19,667 nucleotides of DNA from an uncultured Neomegalonema sp. (GTDB taxonomy: Bacteria > Pseudomonadota > Alphaproteobacteria > Rhodobacterales > Rhodobacteraceae). The notes beneath the pieces are model-generated. The model was not told the origin of the DNA. It searched no databases and saw nothing but the letters and a program-made list of their open reading frames with translations. The stretch is from assembly GCA_937958345.1 (NCBI GenBank), contig CALGNW010000011.1:1-19667 (forward strand). The letters are read 5' to 3'. The translations under genes and the position numbers were made by a program. Positions 13,737-19,667 of the stretch are shown one piece after another (position 1 is the first letter of the stretch; every line of letters begins with the position of its first letter).

Positions 13737-15718
13737 TCCTTATAATCACGCTCGAAAACCAGTGTGTCGTTCACATAAGCGCGCAGGGACGCGGTGACAT
13801 AAAAATGGTCGCCATCGCCGGTCATTTCCGCCTTGGCACGGGTGCGCCACATGTTGCCCTCGCGGCCTCCGGTTTGCTCCCACTCCGACGTCAGGCGCGC
13901 TGAGAGCGGATCGTCGGGATGGATGTGAAAGCGTTCTTTGAACCACGAACCCGAAATCAGACCGTGGTCGAGATCGCGGTTTTCGCCGCTGTCCTCGTCA
14001 ATGCGGATCGTCACGATTCCGGTTTCGGGATCGGTGTGTGTCGCGCGCGTATACGAGGAGGGCCGGCGCGCTTCCGCCTGCCAATGCGGTGCGCCGACGG
14101 GCTGTTCGAACGACCACTCATCGCCCGAAGCCTGAGAAGCGGACCGGAGCGGAATATCGATCGCACCGGAATGAACTGTCACACTGGCCGCGTCGGGCGA
14201 CGGCCATACCGTGGGCCAATAGGCTGTCGAAATCGCCACCCTCAGCCGGTGGCCCGCAGGCAGGCGGTAGGCGATCTGGTCCAGCGCGAATTCGACCGGA
14301 TAAACCGCGTCCGGCTCAAGCGCCGTCGGCGCAGCGTGCGAGGCGTGGTGGGCCAAATTCATCACGCCATGGGTTATCAGCGCGCTGGTTCCGTCGGGCC
14401 GTAAATCGAGCAGGCGCACCGCGACAAGCGCAGCGGGTTTATCCGCCGAGACGCGCATACGGATCAGGGGTGCGCCGACAATATCGGCGGGCTGTTCCGC
14501 CGCTGAACCGTCAAAGCACAGCGACAGCGCATCGTCGTGGGATTGCTCGTCCGGCAACTCGTCGGCAAAGGCGAAAGGAAAGAACTCGCCCGCCATGATG
14601 CCGCAATGCTGGGGCGAGGCGACGGACAGGCCGCACGGCTCGGGTGCGGATTGCAGGGTGTTCGAGGCAAAGAAATACGTGCTGTTTCTGATTGCGGGCG
14701 ATGGCCATTCCGCCTCGGCAATCCAGCGCCCCGCGCGGGCGTCTATGCGGCGTGCGGGGGCGATTGAATCCATCAGATAGGTGCGATAGGCGGGGTCTTG
14801 CCCGACACCCGTTTCAATGCCCTTGAGCCATTTATCCCACCAGCGCCGGGATTCCTGCAGGAACCCGATGGCGGGTGCGGGACCGGCGTAATGGGGGTAT
14901 TTGTGGTTCCACGGACCCACGATGCCCTTGACCGGTGCCGACAGATTTTCGACCAGATGCGAGACCGTGTTGCGGTATCCGTCGTGCCAGCCGCCGACGC
15001 TGAGCACTGCCGCCTCGATGGCGTCATAATCCTCGCAGACCGAACCGTGCCGCCAATAGGCGTCGCGGTGCTGATGCCCGTGCCAGTCGCCCCAGTTGAA
15101 CGGCTGGTTTTCCAATCGGTGCAGCCATTGCGCCTGCCAGTCATCACCGACCAGTGCGGGATCGGGCGGGCGCGACGCGTAAGACAGCATGTTCACGGCC
15201 CAGCCGAAGTTTTCAGCCAGAAGGCATCCGCCCTTATAGTGAATATCGTCGGCATAGCGGTCGACGGTCGAACAGACAGTGATGATTGCCTTGAGCGCGG
15301 GCGGACGCAGGGCCGCGACTTGCAGGGCATTAAAGCCGCCCCACGAAATCCCCTGCATCCCGACAGCGCCGTTGCACCATGGCTGGGCCGCCGCCCACGC
15401 AATCACGTCGCAGGCGTCCTGTAACTCCTGCGCGGTGTATTCGTCATGCATCAGGCCCTGAGACTCGCCGCTGCCGCGCATATCGGTGCGGATGCAGCAA
15501 TAGCCCTGCCCCGCCATCCACGGGTGCGAAAACTGGTCGCGGACGATGGTTCCGTCGCGCTTGCGGTACGGCAGATGTTCGAGGATGACCGGAACCGGAT
15601 CGGCCTGCGCATCATCGGGCATCCAGACGCGAGCGGACAGGCGCGTGCCGTCCGGCATTGTAATGCCCATATCGGCGTGCTCGACGACGCGGCGCGGAAA
15701 CACGGTTTCGATCTTCAT
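13712..15718 (-). CDS. CocE/NonD family serine hydrolase (X-Pro dipeptidyl-peptidase S15 fold)
   Basis: Members cleave esters, amides or acyl-amino bonds; cocaine esterase is the best known. The 668-aa protein has the S15-type alpha/beta hydrolase domain (about 20-300) and the C-terminal jelly-roll domain (about 330-570 onward). The predicted triad is S125 in GISWGG, D246 in GGWHDGYRN and H272 in GPWNHKYPH. RTDMRGSGESQG (77-88) is the usual strand-turn before the nucleophile. No signal peptide is seen, so it should act in the cytoplasm. The ATG at 15718 has GAGGGG 7 bases upstream. It is last of a minus-strand series after the solute-binding protein, separated by a hairpin, which suggests it processes an imported compound. 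The substrate is unknown. Confidence 0.9.
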   Translation of the reverse strand: MKIETVFPRRVVEHADMGITMPDGTRLSARVWMPDDAQADPVPVILEHLPYRKRDGTIVRDQFSHPWMAGQGYCCIRTDMRGSGESQGLMHDEYTAQELQDACDVIAWAAAQPWCNGAVGMQGISWGGFNALQVAALRPPALKAIITVCSTVDRYADDIHYKGGCLLAENFGWAVNMLSYASRPPDPALVGDDWQAQWLHRLENQPFNWGDWHGHQHRDAYWRHGSVCEDYDAIEAAVLSVGGWHDGYRNTVSHLVENLSAPVKGIVGPWNHKYPHYAGPAPAIGFLQESRRWWDKWLKGIETGVGQDPAYRTYLMDSIAPARRIDARAGRWIAEAEWPSPAIRNSTYFFASNTLQSAPEPCGLSVASPQHCGIMAGEFFPFAFADELPDEQSHDDALSLCFDGSAAEQPADIVGAPLIRMRVSADKPAALVAVRLLDLRPDGTSALITHGVMNLAHHASHAAPTALEPDAVYPVEFALDQIAYRLPAGHRLRVAISTAYWPTVWPSPDAASVTVHSGAIDIPLRSASQASGDEWSFEQPVGAPHWQAEARRPSSYTRATHTDPETGIVTIRIDEDSGENRDLDHGLISGSWFKERFHIHPDDPLSARLTSEWEQTGGREGNMWRTRAKAEMTGDGDHFYVTASLRAYVNDTLVFERDYKDRAARRLV

Positions 15719-15732
15719 GGTAATCCCCTCGT

Positions 15733-15763
15733 AAAAAAGCCCCGCCGGTGAGGGCGGGGCTTT
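15733..15763 (-). terminator. Terminator-like hairpin between the binding protein and hydrolase genes
   Basis: On the minus strand AAAGCCCCGCC pairs with GGCGGGGCTTT (arms 15753-15763 and 15736-15746, 6-nt loop), followed by a run of six T. Only about 14 bases separate it from the hydrolase ATG, leaving no room for a promoter. Partial termination is therefore likely. Confidence 0.8.
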
Positions 15764-15788
15764 GTATCAGGTATTGAACGTTACGCGC

Positions 15789-17345
15789 TTACGCGAACCA
15801 CCAGCGTTCCATATAACGCTCGCCGTCGAGATCCCAGTTCGAGCCCATCTGCTCGCCCTGCATGACCTTGTCGGAGGTCGCGAAGACGTATTGCGCGAAC
15901 ATCGGGACGATCGTGCCGCCCTCGTCCGATACAATCGACTGCATCTCGGAGTACATGTCGCGGCGGCGTTCCTGATCCAGTTCGGACCGCGCGGCCTTTA
16001 GCAGCACGTTGAAGACCGTGTTGTCCCAGAACGTATCGTTCCACGGCACGCCCTCGGCATAGGCCGTCGAGAACATCCAGTCCGCCGTCGGGCGACCGCC
16101 CCAGTAACAGGCGCAGAACGGCTTTTTCATCCAGACGTTGGACCAGTAGCCGTCATTCGGTTCGCGCTTGAGGTCGATTTCGATGCCTGCATCGGCGGCG
16201 CTGGCCTGAAAGAGTGCGCCCGCGTCTGTCGCACCGGCAAAGGCGGAGTCGGCAACGCTGAGCGGAACCGTCAGCTTGTCGATACCGGCCTTTTTCAGAT
16301 GGAACTTGGACTTTTCGGGATCATAGGTCCGCTGTTCAAGGTCCTTGGCAAAGAAGGTCTGGCCGCGGCCAATGGGATGGTCGTTGCCGACCGAGCCGTA
16401 GCCGTAGAGGATTTTTTCGACCAGCTCTTCGCGGTTGATCGCGTGCTTGAGCGCCAAGCGGACATTGTTGTCCTTGAACGGGATCGCCCGCGTGTCCATC
16501 GGGAAAGTGTAGTGCTGTGTGCCGTTGGTCGAGAGAACCTTTACGCCCTTTTTGCGCTTCATCAGGTTCACGGTTTTCAGCGGCACGCGGTCGATCATAT
16601 CAACCTCGCCGGTGATGAGCGCGTTCGAGCGGGCAACCGGATCAACGATGGACAGCAATTCGAGGCTGTCGAAATAGCAGGTGTCTTTTTTCCAGTAATC
16701 ATCGTTGCGGGTAAAGTCGGCGCGCACGCCGGGATCGAAGTTGTCGAGCTTGTAACCGCCCGCACCGATGCCCTTTGTCCAGTCAACGGTTCCGTCATCC
16801 TCTGCCGGACCGATGGCGAGGTGATAGTCGCTGACGATATACGGGAAGTCGGCGTTGCCGTCCTTGAGCGTGATGACGACCGCATCGTCGCCCATCGCCT
16901 TGATGTCTTCAATCGGTTCGACAATCGGTTTTGCCGCCGATTTGGAGTCTTTGCCGCGGTGGTGGTTCAGCGATGCAATGACGTCTTTTGCCGTAACTTT
17001 TTTACCGTCGTGGAATTTCGCGTCGCGGATTTTGAATGTCCATGTCTTCGCGTCCGCCGATGCCTCCCAGCTTTCGGCCATCTCGCCGCGCAGCTTGCCG
17101 TCAGGGCCGACCTCGGTGAGGAAGTTGTGCAGCGCAAAGGTCATCGAAAGAGAAAAGCCGTTCTCAAACGTCGCCGGATCGAGCGTATCCGTCGTGCCGC
17201 CATGTGCCTTTGCAACGCGGAGTTTGCCGCCGCGCTTTGGTGCCGCCAGCGCGCCCGAAGCCGACAATGCGATTGCAGCAGCGCCGCCGTATTGCATGAC
17301 ACGACGACGCGAAATCGGCGTTCCGTTTGCGGATAGAAGTGACAT
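15789..17345 (-). CDS. ABC transporter solute-binding protein, family 5 (peptide type), Tat-exported
   Basis: Periplasmic receptor of an ABC importer of the DppA/OppA class, which bind peptides, opines, nickel complexes or glycosides. The 518-aa protein starts with a twin-arginine signal peptide (SRRRVMQ at 12-18, hydrophobic AAAIALSASGALA, cleavage near 34). The SBP_bac_5 body follows, with typical segments AESWEASADAKTWTFKIRDAKFHDGKKVTAKDV (about 90-122), NVRLALKHAINREELVEKILYG and the late YWGGRPTADWMF. ATG at 17345 with AGGGAGA 7 bases upstream. No permease or ATPase gene adjoins it. Genes on either side are a SnoaL-like protein (173 bases upstream) and a CocE-like hydrolase, so its ligand may be their substrate. 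Tat export suggests folding before translocation. Confidence 0.94.
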   Translation of the reverse strand: MSLLSANGTPISRRRVMQYGGAAAIALSASGALAAPKRGGKLRVAKAHGGTTDTLDPATFENGFSLSMTFALHNFLTEVGPDGKLRGEMAESWEASADAKTWTFKIRDAKFHDGKKVTAKDVIASLNHHRGKDSKSAAKPIVEPIEDIKAMGDDAVVITLKDGNADFPYIVSDYHLAIGPAEDDGTVDWTKGIGAGGYKLDNFDPGVRADFTRNDDYWKKDTCYFDSLELLSIVDPVARSNALITGEVDMIDRVPLKTVNLMKRKKGVKVLSTNGTQHYTFPMDTRAIPFKDNNVRLALKHAINREELVEKILYGYGSVGNDHPIGRGQTFFAKDLEQRTYDPEKSKFHLKKAGIDKLTVPLSVADSAFAGATDAGALFQASAADAGIEIDLKREPNDGYWSNVWMKKPFCACYWGGRPTADWMFSTAYAEGVPWNDTFWDNTVFNVLLKAARSELDQERRRDMYSEMQSIVSDEGGTIVPMFAQYVFATSDKVMQGEQMGSNWDLDGERYMERWWFA

Positions 17346-17518
17346 AAATTTCTCCCTGAAGGTTTTTGTTCTGTACGCAGAATGCGATTTTCTCCCCCGA
17401 TCCGCAACCTCTCTCGAATAACGTGTGTGAACCTGAGAAAATCACCCTTAACGCGACACAAAAGACACATTTTTGCGCCGCGCAGGGATATCATTTATAA
17501 AATTCAGCGCCTTACCCG

Positions 17519-18487
17519 TTAGCCGGTTTGCAGGACGATCTGCTTCCAGACAGCGGTCTCATCAAAGATCGCGTATTCGCGGCGGATGCCGTGCGGGCCG
17601 AATTCGGCGTGACAGATGCCCATGACATGAACCGTCGCGCCGGTCGGACGCCCGAACAGACCCCAGCCGTCGTGTTTTCCGTGAAGCGACCAGCGGATCG
17701 CAGCGCGGGGCGGCATGGCGGGATCGTCGCGGCCAATCTGGTGATGGACGGTAAATTCCGCCGAGGGCAGCGCGGCGCGCAGGCTCATCCACATGCGGTC
17801 GGCGGGTGCATGGCCGTGGGCGGTAACGCCGCCGGGGTGTTCGAGATGCACGGCGCGGTCGTATCCGGTCGGGATCGCCGCCATATCCGCGCCCATGATG
17901 CGGGACAGCATATCGGCATAGCGCGCACCGACCTCATGGTCATTGCCCCGTCCCGTGTAAGGGCCGGGCTTGTCGATGGCAGGGGTAAAGGGCTGAACGC
18001 ATTTATCCGGTCCGCCCTCGCGTTCGATCAGGTCACGCGCAAACGCTTCGGGGGTCATGCCCATCTGCGCGACAATCGCGCCTTGGTCGCGGATCAGCCA
18101 TTCGTCGTTGATCGCATTGTTGATCGCGTGGCAATCGGCGATAATGCGGTAAGTAAATTTCTTGCCCGTCGCCTTGCCGTACATGCCATCGGCCAAGTGG
18201 GTCGCGGTCGACAGGATACGATGCGAGGACAGCATGCCCTCCTCCGGCGACCCGCTCCAGATCACATCTTCGCCCAGCAGTTGGCGGTCGGGAAATTCGG
18301 CCAGCGTCGCCATGGTCGCGGCGATGACATTTTCGTTGCCGATAACGACCGAACCGGGCGAGCGCACGACAAGGTCAGGCGTATAATATTGGTGCAGCGT
18401 GGCAATGCCGCGATCTTCCCAAATCTCGCGCGTGATCCCGAGAATGTAGTCGGGAAAGTCTTTCCAGCGGGGGTCAAAGCCCTTCAT
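17519..18487 (-). CDS. SnoaL/NTF2-like protein with two domains (third of three)
   Basis: SnoaL-like proteins have the NTF2 alpha+beta-barrel fold and include polyketide cyclases and isomerases as well as uncharacterised catabolic proteins. The 322-aa product appears to hold two such domains. The first is about 10-140 (helix EIWEDRGIATLHQYYTPDLVV, ending in GKKFTYRIIADCHAINNAINDEW). The second is about 185-322 (ARYADMLSRIMGADMAAI, then WSLHGKHDGWGLFGRPTGATVHVMG). Histidines and acids at the strand ends (H120, D129, D134, H293, E295) could line the cavities, but no catalytic set is established. The ATG overlaps the TGA of the gene before it (ATGA), so the two are translationally coupled. The gene is cytoplasmic, with no signal peptide. 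Confidence 0.82.
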   Translation of the reverse strand: MKGFDPRWKDFPDYILGITREIWEDRGIATLHQYYTPDLVVRSPGSVVIGNENVIAATMATLAEFPDRQLLGEDVIWSGSPEEGMLSSHRILSTATHLADGMYGKATGKKFTYRIIADCHAINNAINDEWLIRDQGAIVAQMGMTPEAFARDLIEREGGPDKCVQPFTPAIDKPGPYTGRGNDHEVGARYADMLSRIMGADMAAIPTGYDRAVHLEHPGGVTAHGHAPADRMWMSLRAALPSAEFTVHHQIGRDDPAMPPRAAIRWSLHGKHDGWGLFGRPTGATVHVMGICHAEFGPHGIRREYAIFDETAVWKQIVLQTG

Positions 18488-19476
18488 GTCATGGTTCCTT
18501 GATGTGCTTTATTGAATTCCCGAAGGCGGGCGAAAACGTCGATGCCGATTTGATCGTACATATGCAGCAGGTCCACCAGCACCCAGTTTTCACGGATCAG
18601 ACCGTTCTCAATGCGCCAAAAATCAAGGCTGCGCATGGTGATTTTTTTGCCCACAGGCGGCAGGCCGAGCCAGCCCGCATGGCTGATGCTTTGCACCATG
18701 TCGGGCCAGCCGGTGACGCCGACATAATTGCCCTCTGCCATAAAGTGAAAGGTGGACTCGGTCGGGTATGTGCCGCGATCCGGCATGGCATTGAGGAACG
18801 GGATCTGATGCCAGTTGCGAAACCCCTCGATGCCGCGCCCCGTGCCGATGCCCGACGGGCCGTACCAGTTCATACGCGGATGCCAGAAGCGTTCGAGTTC
18901 CATGAGTTCGGGACCGCCCTCGGACGGGTGTTTTTTCATGGTCAGCAGCATGTCGATCACATGCTGTCGCGCAAAGGCCGTTTGGTTCGGATCATGCGGG
19001 CCGAGGCCGTCGCCCGTCGCGGGGCCGGGGATGTGCCACTCGCGGCCAAGGCTGGGCGACAGCGGCCACGCCCCCGCCTGCATCATCAGTTCAGGAATAT
19101 CCCAAAGCGCCTGCATCTCGACAATCTTGCCATCCTCGATGCGAAAGAATTCGTGGAACCGCATATGCGCAAGATGACCCGTGGGCGGAATGTCGAGAAA
19201 GGGGCGGCGGAAGGTTCCGGTATAGAATCCGCCCATGCCGATCCACTCCGCGCCGTCATCATCCGCGCCTTGCACGACGATTTGCTCGCGCCGTTCAAGG
19301 TCGGGGATGGCGGTGTGCAGCGCGGTGAGCGCCGTGTCGAAATACGCCTCCGGCCCCTCCATCGTTTCGAACGGGAACGCAAGGTTGAAGGTCGCGTTCG
19401 GCGCGACGGCGGCGAGGGCCGTGCGGACGGTGGCGGGGTCGTAATCGTAAAGCGCGGCGCGCAGAGCCTTGATCAT
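18484..19476 (-). CDS. SnoaL/NTF2-like protein with two domains (second of three)
   Basis: The 330-aa product has two NTF2/SnoaL-like domains. The first is about 1-135, from LYDYDPATVRTALAAVAPNATF to HEFFRIEDGKIVEMQALWDI. The second is about 165-320, from ELERFWHPRMNWYGPSGIG to LDFWRIENGLIRENWVLVD. The closing strand motif (FW or FF, RIE, G, I) recurs in both halves, which supports internal duplication. The C-terminal 50 residues match the partial gene upstream closely. The start at 19476 lies inside the ATGA overlap with that gene's stop. A longer frame up to 19533 reads through the upstream gene and is rejected. It ends in ATGA with the next gene, so all three are one translationally coupled unit. 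Confidence 0.84.
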   Translation of the reverse strand: MIKALRAALYDYDPATVRTALAAVAPNATFNLAFPFETMEGPEAYFDTALTALHTAIPDLERREQIVVQGADDDGAEWIGMGGFYTGTFRRPFLDIPPTGHLAHMRFHEFFRIEDGKIVEMQALWDIPELMMQAGAWPLSPSLGREWHIPGPATGDGLGPHDPNQTAFARQHVIDMLLTMKKHPSEGGPELMELERFWHPRMNWYGPSGIGTGRGIEGFRNWHQIPFLNAMPDRGTYPTESTFHFMAEGNYVGVTGWPDMVQSISHAGWLGLPPVGKKITMRSLDFWRIENGLIRENWVLVDLLHMYDQIGIDVFARLREFNKAHQGTMT

Positions 19477-19667
19477 GGTGCGCTCGACGGCGGACGGGGG
19501 GCTTGGGCTTCGCCGCGGTCGTATTTCTCCCACCCTTCGCCGTTGAAAACATCAACGCCAAGCTGGGCGAGGACGTGGGGGAAATCGACCATGACCCAGT
19601 TATCCTCGATCTTACCGTCCGAGACTTTCCAGAAATCCATATAGCGGATGGTGATGCGTTTTCCGGT
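19473..19667 (-). CDS. SnoaL/NTF2-like protein, C-terminal end only (first of three, cut by window)
   Basis: Only the last 64 residues are present; the gene runs off the right edge. They read TGKRITIRYMDFWKVSDGKI, then EDNWVMVDFPHVLAQLGVDVF and a tail ending in Pro/Ser. The pattern GK-IT-R--DFW----G-I--NWV-VD--H---Q-G-DVF is shared with the C-terminus of the next protein, so the two are paralogues. Its TGA stop (19475-19473) overlaps the ATG of that gene. This fragment lacks the usual N-terminal evidence, but the frame stays open to the window edge and the match is clear. Confidence 0.85.
   Translation of the reverse strand, partial: TGKRITIRYMDFWKVSDGKIEDNWVMVDFPHVLAQLGVDVFNGEGWEKYDRGEAQAPRPPSSAP

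Noticed and set aside
16299..19644. Long plus-strand frames opposite the binding protein and SnoaL-like genes (345, 324 and 381 aa)
   Set aside because: All are exact antisense to genes with recognised motifs, ribosome sites and coupled stop/starts. The translations are Arg/Val-rich without domain features.

Overview
The window looks like chromosomal DNA of a GC-rich alphaproteobacterium, most likely of the Rhodobacterales type. This is inferred from the gene families present: a DoeA-type ectoine hydrolase, EipB/DUF1849, a DUF2161 PD-(D/E)XK protein, a TacA/NtrC-like regulator, an OmpA-like lipoprotein and a PEP-CTERM-like surface protein. No rRNA, tRNA, transposase, integrase, phage gene or CRISPR array was found.

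Layout. At 1-710 (minus) is the 5' part of an ectoine hydrolase gene that runs off the left edge. A gap of about 420 bases follows. It holds a candidate small RNA: an extended -10 promoter, a 12-bp stem-loop and a strong intrinsic terminator ending at 990. On the plus strand come a BASS-like membrane transporter, mazG, eipB and an orphan 69-aa ORF with its own ribosome site and terminator hairpin. Transketolase (minus) and a DUF2161 nuclease-fold protein (plus) diverge from each other. The latter overlaps, tail to tail, a small one-helix membrane protein gene.

From 9493 down to 7427 is a three-gene minus-strand unit: a fluoroacetate/haloacetate dehalogenase-like hydrolase with every key residue in place, followed by two small YcxB-like membrane proteins. 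Divergent from it is a secreted protein with a PEP-CTERM-like tail. A sigma-54 response regulator (minus) and a polyproline-rich OmpA-like lipoprotein (plus) then diverge around a gap of about 470 bases.

The right third (13712-19667) is entirely minus strand. In transcription order it holds three two-domain SnoaL/NTF2-like proteins joined by ATGA stop/start overlaps (the first one cut by the window edge), a Tat-exported family-5 ABC solute-binding protein, and a CocE/NonD-type serine hydrolase. A terminator-like hairpin sits between the last two. This set resembles an uptake-and-conversion module for an unknown organic substrate and is the best candidate here for an undescribed system. The ABC permeases and ATPases are not in the window.

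Most gene boundaries are supported by ribosome sites, and several convergent gene pairs are separated by intrinsic terminators. Family assignments rest on motif recognition alone; no database search was made.
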